From assembly GCA_034112105.1 (NCBI GenBank), contig JAWUVZ010000101.1, forward strand, positions 1-44,116: a DNA stretch of 44,116 nt. The letters run 5' to 3'. Source of the DNA: Glaciecola sp034112105. Its GTDB lineage: Bacteria > Pseudomonadota > Gammaproteobacteria > Enterobacterales > Alteromonadaceae. The notes under the pieces were generated by a model, which ran no database searches, was not told the DNA's origin, and saw only the letters and a program-made list of their open reading frames with translations. The stretch's first letter is position 1, and every line of letters starts with the position of its first letter. Of this stretch, positions 34,446-43,600 are shown piece after piece. The position numbers and the translations under genes are program-made.

Positions 34446-34682
34446 ATGTCAGGACAAGGATCAGGCGGAAATGTAATTGCAGCAATTTGCTCATTTTTTA
34501 TTCCGGGTTTAGGCCAATTAGTACAGGGTAGAATATTGGCTGCGTTGGCTTTTTTTATTATCGCGACCGGCAGTTATACTTTGTCTCTAACCGTTATTCT
34601 CATTTTCATGTGGCCCATAGGTGCAATTGCGCATATTTGGTCAATTATTAGTGCCGCCAAATATCGCGCTATAGATGGATAA
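34446..34682 (+). CDS. Small membrane protein, TM2-like
   Basis: The 78-residue product has two or three hydrophobic segments. FFIPGLGQLVQGR near residues 17-29 resembles the short loop motif of TM2-type and related membrane proteins (PGLGQxYxGR). Its function is unknown. A GAGG ribosome-binding site lies six bases before the ATG, supporting a real gene. It is isolated between the exonuclease relic and katG. Confidence 0.75.
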   Translation: MSGQGSGGNVIAAICSFFIPGLGQLVQGRILAALAFFIIATGSYTLSLTVILIFMWPIGAIAHIWSIISAAKYRAIDG

Positions 34683-35042
34683 AGCAGCGTCTCTATATGA
34701 TTATGCAACTCATAAAATAGCAGCATAATTAGTAACCGGAGCCGTTTTATTTCAAAATGGCTTTCATTCCCTACAATCACACAATTGTATCTATGCCGAC
34801 AATTGCATGCAAAGCGCTTGTTTCCTCAGACCAATAAATGTGTAAAAAATAGCTCTCCACAAATTTTCCGATTGTACCAATCGATTTTATTCAGCGCCGG
34901 GTTCAATATTTTAGGTCTATACTTTTCTAGTACGAATACATTCGTATTTGTAGCGAGCAGGCATAGCGTTAATAATAAAAAATTACGTGATATGTTTAGG
35001 CCGTTCGCACTTCGCTTTTTTATTGAACTAAGGATATGGAAT
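34683..35042 (+). other. Upstream region of katG
   Basis: About 360 bases containing the katG promoter and leader. The frame is open upstream of katG from 34785, but this part shows no protein-like sequence. An imperfect palindrome (ACGAATAC at 34932-34939, GTATTTGT at 34944-34951) could be a regulator site. No OxyR or Fur site could be assigned with confidence. Confidence 0.45.
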
Positions 35043-37310
35043 ATGAATAAAGCTAAATTATTTTCGACTACACGCATTGCAGGCATTATTAGTCTGCTGT
35101 TTATGTCCGGTACCGTTTATGCGGAAACTGCCGAAATAAGTAAACCCAAAGGCGCAATGGGTACAGGTGTAACCAAAGCATATCAAGCAAAACCCAATCA
35201 GTTTTGGTGGCCCGAACAACTCAATCTGTCTGCTTTGCGTGACCACAACACGCGCTCAAATCCATACGGTTCAGATTTTAATTATGGTGAGGCTTTCAGT
35301 AAACTCGATCTTGCTGCAGTCAAGAAAGACATAGGCACTTTACTGACCACTTCGCAAGATTGGTGGCCTTCCGACTTTGGCAACTATGGCCCTTTCTTTA
35401 TTCGAATGACATGGCACAGTGCCGGTACTTACAGAACGTTGGACGGTCGTGGCGGCGCTGGTGGTGCGCAGCAACGTTTTGAACCGTTAAACAGCTGGCC
35501 GGATAACGCTAACCTAGACAAAGCAAAAAGATTACTTTGGCCAATCAAAATGAAGTACGGTGAGTCTCTTTCCTGGTCTGACTTAATAGTACTAACTGGT
35601 AATGTTGCGTTAGAAAATATGGGATTCGAAACCTATGGATTCGCCGGTGGCCGTGCAGACGATTGGGAGCCTGATTTAGTTTATTGGGGTCCGGAACTAG
35701 AAATGTTAGCAAGTGATCGTGAAGACCTCGACGGCAAACTGCAACGTCCACTAGGGGCGACTCATATGGGTATAATTTACGTAAACCCTGAAGGCCCAAA
35801 AGGTGTCCCAGATCCTATTGGTTCCGCCAAAAACATCCGTACCACATTTGCTCGTATGGCAATGAACGATGAAGAGACGTTAGCGTTAACCGCTGGTGGA
35901 CACACTTTTGGTAAAATGCACGGAGCACATAAACCTGCTGATTGCTTAGGTCCTGAGCCTGCTGCAGCTGGTGTTGAAGAACAAGGCCTAGGCTGGAAAA
36001 ACAAATGTGGTAAAGGACATTCTGAAGACACTATCTCCAGTGGTTTAGAAGGGGCTTGGACACAGGCACCTACACGCTGGACTTCATTATACCTTAGCAA
36101 TCTATTGAATTTTGAGTGGAAGCAAACCCGCAGCCCTGCAGGCGCAATTCAGTGGATACCTACCGACGAGTCGTTGCACCAGATAGTTCCTGATGCGCAT
36201 GTAAAAGATAAGTTTAATCCACCGGTAATGACCACTGCAGACTTGGCGTTTAAGTTTGATCCTGAGTACAGAAAAATTGCTGAACGTTTTTTAGCTGATC
36301 CAAAAGAGTATCAACTCGCCTTTGCAAAAGCCTGGTATAAGCTAACACACCGGGATATGGGTCCAAGAAGAAACTTTTTAGGTAGTGAAGTGCCTGAAGA
36401 TATTCAAATTTGGCAAGACCCTATTTCAGACGATACGCAGTCGACTATTGATAGTAAGGACGTTGCTAAGCTGAAATCTAAAATACTTGATTCAGGCCTC
36501 ACTGTTCAAGAATTAGTCAGAACAGCTTGGGCGTCTGCTGCAAGCTATCGTGACACGGATATGCGTGGCGGTGCAAACGGTGCTCGTTTAGCTTTATCCC
36601 CACAAAAAGATTGGGCAGTTAACAATCCAGTGGAAGTAGAGAAAGTGTTGACCGTTCTTAAAGGCATTCAAAGCGAAGCTAATGGCGGCTGGTTTAATAG
36701 CCACAAAGTATCACTAGCTGACTTAATCGTGCTCGGTGGAACTGCTGCAATAGAACAAGCGGCTAAAGTTGCTGGGTATGACATACAAGTCCCTTTTAAA
36801 CCTGGACGTGGGGATGCAACGCAAGAACAAACTGGGGTTAACTCATTCTCATTGTTAGAACTCAGCGCTGACGGCTTTCGTAACTACTTCGACGTAAAAG
36901 AAAGTTATAAGTCGCCCACGGAAATGTTAATTGATAAAGCAGATCAGCTTGATCTTTCAGTACCTGAAATGACTGTATTAATCGGTGGACTGCGCGCACT
37001 AGATGCAAACTATGCAGGCTCAAAGCATGGTGTGTTTACGTCTAAACCTGGAACATTAAGCAATGACTTCTTTGTCAATTTGTTAGATATGTCGACAGTT
37101 TGGCAGAAATCTGATGAAGATGGTATTTACGAAGGTATTGAGCGCAGCACGGGAGAAGCAAAGTGGACAGCAACCTCGGTCGATTTAATCTTTGGTTCAA
37201 ACTCCGAGTTACGTGCTGTTTCCGAAGTATATGCTTTTGATACATCAAAACAGAAGTTTGTGAATGATTTCGTTGCCGCGTGGGTAAAAGTCATGAACGC
37301 TGATAGATAA
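35043..37310 (+). CDS. katG: Catalase-peroxidase KatG, exported form
   Basis: The product is 755 residues from ATG 35043, which has AAGGA upstream. A signal peptide (LFSTTRIAGIISLLFMSGTVYA before ETAEIS) precedes the enzyme, so it is probably periplasmic. Both haem-peroxidase halves are present. The active-site distal triad is R121, W124 and H125 (RMTWHSAG), the Tyr of the adduct lies in IIYVNPEGP, and the proximal His is 287 (AGGHTFGKMHG). KatG removes hydrogen peroxide with catalase and peroxidase activity. A clear terminator follows. Confidence 0.96.
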   Translation: MNKAKLFSTTRIAGIISLLFMSGTVYAETAEISKPKGAMGTGVTKAYQAKPNQFWWPEQLNLSALRDHNTRSNPYGSDFNYGEAFSKLDLAAVKKDIGTLLTTSQDWWPSDFGNYGPFFIRMTWHSAGTYRTLDGRGGAGGAQQRFEPLNSWPDNANLDKAKRLLWPIKMKYGESLSWSDLIVLTGNVALENMGFETYGFAGGRADDWEPDLVYWGPELEMLASDREDLDGKLQRPLGATHMGIIYVNPEGPKGVPDPIGSAKNIRTTFARMAMNDEETLALTAGGHTFGKMHGAHKPADCLGPEPAAAGVEEQGLGWKNKCGKGHSEDTISSGLEGAWTQAPTRWTSLYLSNLLNFEWKQTRSPAGAIQWIPTDESLHQIVPDAHVKDKFNPPVMTTADLAFKFDPEYRKIAERFLADPKEYQLAFAKAWYKLTHRDMGPRRNFLGSEVPEDIQIWQDPISDDTQSTIDSKDVAKLKSKILDSGLTVQELVRTAWASAASYRDTDMRGGANGARLALSPQKDWAVNNPVEVEKVLTVLKGIQSEANGGWFNSHKVSLADLIVLGGTAAIEQAAKVAGYDIQVPFKPGRGDATQEQTGVNSFSLLELSADGFRNYFDVKESYKSPTEMLIDKADQLDLSVPEMTVLIGGLRALDANYAGSKHGVFTSKPGTLSNDFFVNLLDMSTVWQKSDEDGIYEGIERSTGEAKWTATSVDLIFGSNSELRAVSEVYAFDTSKQKFVNDFVAAWVKVMNADR

Positions 37311-37371
37311 CAAACGTGATTATGGGCTTTTTATTGAGCCTGCACTGACGTGTTAATCAGTTTTTATAGTT

Positions 37372-37413
37372 AAAAATGCTGCATCATTTATTATGATTGC
37401 AGCGTTTTTTTAT
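37372..37413 (+). terminator. Rho-independent terminator after katG
   Basis: AAAAATGCTGCA and TGCAGCGTTTTT pair over twelve positions (one G-U), extended inward by TCAT/ATGA around a short loop, and end in a T7 run. Confidence 0.88.
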
Positions 37414-37574
37414 TTTCATCCCATTAGTTCTAATTCAGCTACCCAACGTTGCAGTCCAGCGCATTGAATAACCATAATAAACGATATAAGCCATATGGTA
37501 GCGTTGAATTGGTCACTATCTAAAATTGTGATTTGCAAGGGGAGTTACAACAGTTACACTGCGTGACAGACAAA

Positions 37575-37595
37575 AATAATAATAATAATAATAAT
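37575..37595 (+). repeat. (AAT)7 microsatellite running into a start codon
   Basis: Seven perfect AAT units end at base 37595; the last unit supplies AT of the ATG start codon of the next gene (37594-37596). No Shine-Dalgarno sequence lies within the repeat; a GGGGAG is about 50 bases upstream. Confidence 0.9.
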
Positions 37596-38883
37596 GAAAA
37601 AAATCTTAGTAGTCCTCATTAGTTTATTCCTAACGGCGTGTGTTGTATCTGTTAGCGATAATGGCAAATACACACCACCGGTACAAAAACCAACGTCTTT
37701 TTTTGGTACTAAACAAGGCTTTTCTGAGCAACGTTTATTGCGTATTAATGACAAGATGCAAGAGTATATTGATGAAGGTAAACTTGCTGGCATCATGACC
37801 TTGGTATCGCGCAACAATCAAACTGTGCACTTCGCGGCACAAGGGATGCAGGACATAGCTGCGGGCAAACCCATGCAACGAGACACTATTTTTCGAATTT
37901 ACTCCATGAGCAAACCGATTACCGCTGTTGCCGCGTTGACACTTTGGGAACAGGGTAAATTTCACATGAATGACCCCATTGCAATGTACCTCCCTGAGCT
38001 GGCCAATTTAAAAGTATATGTCAGTGGAAGTGGCGAGAATATGCGAGTCGAAGACGCAAAATCACCAGTACGTATTATTGACTTATTTACCCACACTGCG
38101 GGTTTTAGTTACGGCTTTAGTGAAAGTGAAGTTGATAAAATCTATCGCGCTTCGCCAATGATGCAAGGCAAAGCGACACGAGAAAATGTATTATCGGAAC
38201 TCGCAAAAATACCACTTAATCATCAACCTGGAACACAATGGAACTATGGTATAAATACCGACGTGATTGGTTTTTTGGTAGAAAAGCTCAGCGGTATGAA
38301 ACTGGGTGAATATGTAAAGCAACAAATTCTTGATCCATTGAATATGCAGGATACTGGTTTTTATGTTCCTGCTGAAAAAGCGCATCGATTATCCCAGATA
38401 TATAGCAATAATAAAGAAGGTAAAACAGCGATAATGGAAACCGAGCCTCTTGGTGATTTTCTGACTGACCCAGAAATCCATAATGGTGGCGGTGGTATGG
38501 TCTCCACAATGGATGATTACCTCTCATTCGCTCGCATGTTGATAAATAGTGGAGAAGTAAATGGTGTGCGTATTTTAGGTCGTAAAACAGTCGAGTACAT
38601 GCGTTCAAATCACCTTCCCGCTAATTTGCTACCATATAGAGATTGGGCTGCTGGAGAAGGTTATGGACTAGCAGTGTCTGTTACTATCGATACAGGTGCG
38701 CTGAAATTTATGGGCACTGAAGGTAACTTTGGTTGGTCAGGTGCAGCATCAACCTACTTTAGAGTTGACCCTGTTGAGAATGTAATCATTATCGGTATGG
38801 CGCAGTTTATTCCAAACGGCACTCACCGTTATGCTGATGACTTACGTAACTTAACTTATCAAGCGCTAGTTGATGAAAATTAA
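37594..38883 (+). CDS. Beta-lactamase-fold serine hydrolase lipoprotein
   Basis: The 429-residue product starts with a lipoprotein signal (LVVLISLFLTAC). The PF00144-type domain has the catalytic S104-M-S-K107 (SMSK), a conserved Tyr in WNYGINTDVIG, and the third-motif-like GGGGMVSTMDDY and WSGAAST. Members of this group are esterases, peptidases or beta-lactamases; with this sequence, an esterase or D-peptidase is more likely than a resistance enzyme, but that is uncertain. The start codon is embedded in an AAT repeat, which is unusual for translation. It is convergent with an amidohydrolase gene. Confidence 0.9.
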   Translation: MKKILVVLISLFLTACVVSVSDNGKYTPPVQKPTSFFGTKQGFSEQRLLRINDKMQEYIDEGKLAGIMTLVSRNNQTVHFAAQGMQDIAAGKPMQRDTIFRIYSMSKPITAVAALTLWEQGKFHMNDPIAMYLPELANLKVYVSGSGENMRVEDAKSPVRIIDLFTHTAGFSYGFSESEVDKIYRASPMMQGKATRENVLSELAKIPLNHQPGTQWNYGINTDVIGFLVEKLSGMKLGEYVKQQILDPLNMQDTGFYVPAEKAHRLSQIYSNNKEGKTAIMETEPLGDFLTDPEIHNGGGGMVSTMDDYLSFARMLINSGEVNGVRILGRKTVEYMRSNHLPANLLPYRDWAAGEGYGLAVSVTIDTGALKFMGTEGNFGWSGAASTYFRVDPVENVIIIGMAQFIPNGTHRYADDLRNLTYQALVDEN

Positions 38884-38923
38884 TATCAGCAACTAGCAGG
38901 CGGTTACCAGAATGATTATTGAT

Positions 38924-38952
38924 ATATGCACGATTTGGTCAATCATGCATAT
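38924..38952. terminator. Hairpin between convergent genes
   Basis: ATATGCA and TGCATAT (perfect), with inner GATT/AATC, form a stem between the two convergent stops. It lacks a clear T tract, so termination is only possible. Confidence 0.5.
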
Positions 38953-38954
38953 CT

Positions 38955-40343
38955 TTAATCGATAGTCGCTTTACCATCGAGTTTATACACCGTTCCTCCT
39001 TTCATCACCATATCTACATTTTGTAGTAAGTTAATATAACGCAACACATCGCCTTTCACCGCAATAATATCGGCATATTTTCCTGCTGTAACAGTACCTG
39101 ACTTGTCACTGACTTTCATCAGCACCGCTGGCCAATAGGTTGCAGCCCTTATCGTATCCATTGAAGATATATTCAATTCGTTTACCCAAAATGCCATTTC
39201 ATTCCATGTACTTTGGCAATGAAATTTAGTTGGAATGCCGCTATCGGTGCCGATTAACATCACAACGCCCGCGTCCCTTAGCTGTTGCACTTTGTGTTTG
39301 AGCGTTGGCTTGCGTAAAGGGGTCAGTTGCATATATTCGAGTTGACCGACATTCTTCAAAGATGCTTTTATATCTTCTATCGTGCTTTGCTCTAACCCTC
39401 GATGCCAGCACTTATTGTCTAAGCTTTCGGGGTTAGCAACGGTTAAATCGTAATTCCATAAACCCTCGACGGTAGGTGTCCAATAAAGAGGCCCACCAGC
39501 TACACGTCCTTTAGCTGTTCGTTCAATAAGTTGATCAATAATGTCATCAGGATAAGCCGGAGCCGTAGTCAAACCTGTGTGTTCAAAATTATCAATTCCA
39601 ATTTCTAATCCACGCCTAATCTCGTCAGGTTTGTGTGAATGTGCAACTACGATAAGATTTCGTGCGTGCGCCTGATCAACCACTGCTTGTGAGGTTTCCA
39701 AACTCATCATATCGTGGTCAATGAGCTTGATTATATCAACACCAGCATCTGCAAGCTGATTCACTTTTATTTTTGCATCACGGGGATTGTCTACCCCCCA
39801 CCTGAACGCGTCGGTTCCAGGATAAGCCTTGTGCTGAATAAAGGGCCCAGAAACATACAAACGTGGGCCTGGAATTTCTCCCTTTTCAATTTTTGTTTTT
39901 ATATTGATAGATTCTTTTAGGGGGGCGCCTAAGTCTCGTGCACTTGTGATCCCCGCTAACAACAGCTGTACCGCGCTAGCGGGCATAATTTCTGAACCCC
40001 ACTTGTCAACATAGGCTTTGTCCCAGTACGCGTAATCAGAATGGCCGTTTAGCATTAAATGCGCATGGTTCTCCCATAATCCAGGTAAGACATCCATACC
40101 TTCAGTTGAAATGATTTGATAACCCTCGGGAATGGGTAGTGTGTCTATTGTCCCTACCTTTTCAATTATCCCATCTTTAATAAGAATGACACTGTTGGCT
40201 ACTGGTTTATGCCCAAAGCCATCGATGAGCCGCCCGCCGACTAAGGCTTTATCTTGTGCGGCTAATTGGAAAGATATAGCAGGAAATAAACAAAGCGTTA
40301 TGAGAAGAAATGGTAAGAAATTGATGGCTTTTTTGAATATCAT
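38955..40343 (-). CDS. Exported amidohydrolase (prolidase/imidazolonepropionase-like)
   Basis: The 462-residue product has a signal peptide (INFLPFLLITLCLFPAISF, cleaved near AAQD). The amidohydrolase core shows metal ligands HAH in WENHAHLML, a Lys in DIIKLIDHD, His in VVAHSHKPD and NFEHTG, and Asp in LIGTDSGIP. The closing motif GTVTAGKYADIIAV is typical of the superfamily. Related exported enzymes cleave Xaa-Pro or similar dipeptides, but the substrate cannot be fixed here. It is convergent with the serine hydrolase gene and lies downstream of the subtilase, from which a strong terminator separates it. Confidence 0.9.
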   Translation of the reverse strand: MIFKKAINFLPFLLITLCLFPAISFQLAAQDKALVGGRLIDGFGHKPVANSVILIKDGIIEKVGTIDTLPIPEGYQIISTEGMDVLPGLWENHAHLMLNGHSDYAYWDKAYVDKWGSEIMPASAVQLLLAGITSARDLGAPLKESINIKTKIEKGEIPGPRLYVSGPFIQHKAYPGTDAFRWGVDNPRDAKIKVNQLADAGVDIIKLIDHDMMSLETSQAVVDQAHARNLIVVAHSHKPDEIRRGLEIGIDNFEHTGLTTAPAYPDDIIDQLIERTAKGRVAGGPLYWTPTVEGLWNYDLTVANPESLDNKCWHRGLEQSTIEDIKASLKNVGQLEYMQLTPLRKPTLKHKVQQLRDAGVVMLIGTDSGIPTKFHCQSTWNEMAFWVNELNISSMDTIRAATYWPAVLMKVSDKSGTVTAGKYADIIAVKGDVLRYINLLQNVDMVMKGGTVYKLDGKATID

Positions 40344-40514
40344 AAAACTATCCTTAAGTAGAAAAGAGAGTTAGACGATAACCGTAAATCGAATAATTGC
40401 AAAGCTTTAGCTGCTAATTTTGATAGTCAGCGGATTTGCAGTAACAGTCGTAATAACGCTAGAGCAATAGATTTTTCGTGTATTTGACTAAGATACAAAC
40501 GAACGCCATCTATC

Positions 40515-40557
40515 AAAAAAAAGGCCTGAGTTCAATAAAATATCGAAATCAGGCCTT
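40515..40557 (-). terminator. Rho-independent terminator after the S8 peptidase
   Basis: On the minus strand, AAGGCCTGA and TCAGGCCTT form a perfect 9-bp stem with a 19-base loop, ending in a T8 run. It lies about 60 bases beyond the peptidase stop. Confidence 0.85.
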
Positions 40558-40616
40558 AGGCACTAACTAGCCATTGAGGTTACCCGCAGCAGCTAGCTAG
40601 GTTGTCACTAATCAGA

Positions 40617-43600
40617 TTAGCTCGCCTTTCTTCTGCGTAACCAAACGAGAGGTAATAACAGTAATGCAATCCAACCAGTGCTACCACCAGACTTATTAGT
40701 AACAGCTACTGATACTGCTTCTTCTGTGGTATTCAAGCCGTCAGAAGCAATAACTACAAACACCAGTTGGGTATCATAGTTAGTGCTAGGTGCTTCCATT
40801 GTGAAACTACTACCAGCGACACCATTGATTGTGAAAGTTATGTTATCACCCTCTGGGTCAGTAGCTGTTGCTGTCACAGTGATCATTCTGCCTTCTTGCA
40901 CACTTGCTGGAGCACTTACACTTAACGTTGGAGCAATGTTGTTTTTGACCACAACATTAGCTATAGCAATGCTTGAATTGCCATTACTATCAACGACTCT
41001 CATTTCAAGAACAACTATAGAGTCTTCCGTTACTTCTGGAGCGATAAGCTTCGCTTCTTGAAGTCCGTTACCAGCAATAACCGCGGCTGGACCCGCCACT
41101 TGTACCCAAGTGATGTCAAAATCGTCACCATTTGGTTCAACAACTAGGCCTGCTAACGGAAGTTCACGCAATTCAATAACTTCTAAGGCAGCTATCGTAT
41201 CGCCGCCTATTGTAAGTTGTGGTGCACCTTCAACTTGAACGCTCGCAAGTACTTCTGAAGCAACCGTAGCTGTTCCAGGTAGGTTAGTCACTGAAGACAT
41301 CGCTAGTAATTGAATTGGTCCACCGGTGTTGTCTTCATCAACCGTAACGGTAAATGAAAGTTGCGTAGGTGCATCATCAACTGGTTGCAAGTAGAAACAA
41401 AGTATTGCGCCATCCACTGCATCAGTGCCTATAGCACCAATAGGTGCATCTCCAGAACCAAAGTAACCTACATAATGAGTAGTTAAACCAGCTGTACCTT
41501 CGGCATTTTCATAACCAATAGTGGTCGGAAGTTGTGCGGCAAAATTGTGTGTCACATCAGTGTATGCGTAAACAAAATTTGGCTCACCAGGTGCCGCGTC
41601 ATTATTAACAACAATTTGGAAATCAATTTTATCTCCAACCGGAGCACCGCCCGCGGTGTAAGGAGTTTCCATATTGTCCCATTCAATGATTACGATACCG
41701 TCGCCACCAGTTGAAGCTACAGTTACACCACTATCATTTGCAATGTCTGCAATCATATCGCGCCAAAAAGGAGCAATAACTGCATTCGGTGCTTCAGCAT
41801 CAGGTAATAACTGGTTTATATATTGAGTTTCGCCGACGTCGTTACCCAATGTAATGAAACCATCTTCAGTAACAGTAAAGCCATTGAATTCAGTTCCTAA
41901 AAATTGAATTCTATTACCAAACACCGCAGCTTGGTCATCACCATCAATTGCAGAGTTTAGACCAAGACCAAATCCAGCAAGGTCGATGTAAGTACCACCA
42001 CCAAATGGCACTGCACACATTGCATCAGAGGCATTACTCGCAATCCTATAGGAAGGTTCAGCACCAAATAACGAAGGCTGAGTTACCATCCAAGTAAGCG
42101 TGTCACCATCAACGACAGCATCAGTGCTGGTTTCATCTACCGTAACACCCGCTGGTAAAGTTAAAGAAACTTCATAATCTCTGTCTTCATTAGTAAAGTT
42201 AGCGTCAACTTCAACCGAGAATTCCAGAGTGTCGCCAGGGTTTAATCTGTCTAGCGAGGGAGCAGTGACACGAACATCATCTTGACCGCGCACCACATCA
42301 ACAGCAACTAGACCCAGGTTCCCTGCATTTTCAGCTGAAGTACCTAAATCTACTGCGCCAAAGTATAAGTCGCCTTCCATACCGTCAACTAAATCCCAAG
42401 TCATACGAATATCAAATTCGCTTAACTGGGCTATTGAACTAGGTGCACTGACACTAAGGTTAGTGCCAACTTCGCCATCAACAACGGCATAGTTAAGATT
42501 GAAGGTATCAACTGCATCTTCAGCTGATGCAAACCAATTCTGTACAATCATCCAGTACATGCCAGCAGCCGGCAATTCAATGTCAGCTCTTTCACTTGCT
42601 GAACCCGTAGCAGCGATTGCCACTATTTCGTCTTCAGTGGGTATACCATCGCCATTTGCATCAATAACCACAAATAGGTCTAGGTCAGGAGAAGTAGAAT
42701 CAGACGTTGTTACTACTAAACGCTTAGCACCTTCAGGTACGTCGACAGTAGTAATAAATAAGCCATCAGCCAAATCGTCTAAAATGGATGTATTATCAGA
42801 ATCTTCTGCAACAGAACCTGCAACGACAGTGGCTTTTGTTAAGCCGTAAGAAGTTGCTGTAAACTCTGTAATCTCTACCGCTAATACGTCTTTAAGCAAG
42901 TATGAATCTTGGTTACGTTTAGCTGTAGCTGATACTGATTCAGGAACGGTTCCGTTAGATGCCACAATAGCTACTGGCCAATGTAAATCTGGCGAGTTAG
43001 CAGCGGTGAAGTTAACAATACCGAATGAATAAACATCACTCGGTGAAGCAAATGCATCAATTGCAACGGTAACTTCTTGAGATTGCCCAGCAGTTAAATC
43101 GAAGGTTGCTGGCGTTACCGTAATTGCTAAACCACCAAGGATAGATGCAGCATCAACCGACCACGAACCCGCTTTAGTCGCTGTTACTGTTCTTGTCCAA
43201 GAACAAGTACCCACACAATTATTATCAGTAATGCTTGGCAGATTTAATGAGCGTGGCTCACCACCAATATTGGGGTTAGCGTTTTCGTAATTTGCAGCAG
43301 TTTCGTCCATGACCAAACCTGACGCAACCGCCTGATCTACTTGAACGCGACCAGAACCCATATCAAACCAATCACCTGCAGTTACACCATCTTCTTTCTT
43401 AACTGTTGGTGTTGCGGTCATTGTAAGAGCTGAGCGAATGTTATCCGCAGTCCACGTTGGCTGTGCACTTTTCACTAATGCAGCAGAACCAGCGATGTGC
43501 GGTGAGCTCATTGAAGTACCTGACAAATAGTTAAAATCACTAGGTGCTGGTGTACTAACGTCATAACCGTACTGCTCATCAGAGTATGCGGCATAAATTG

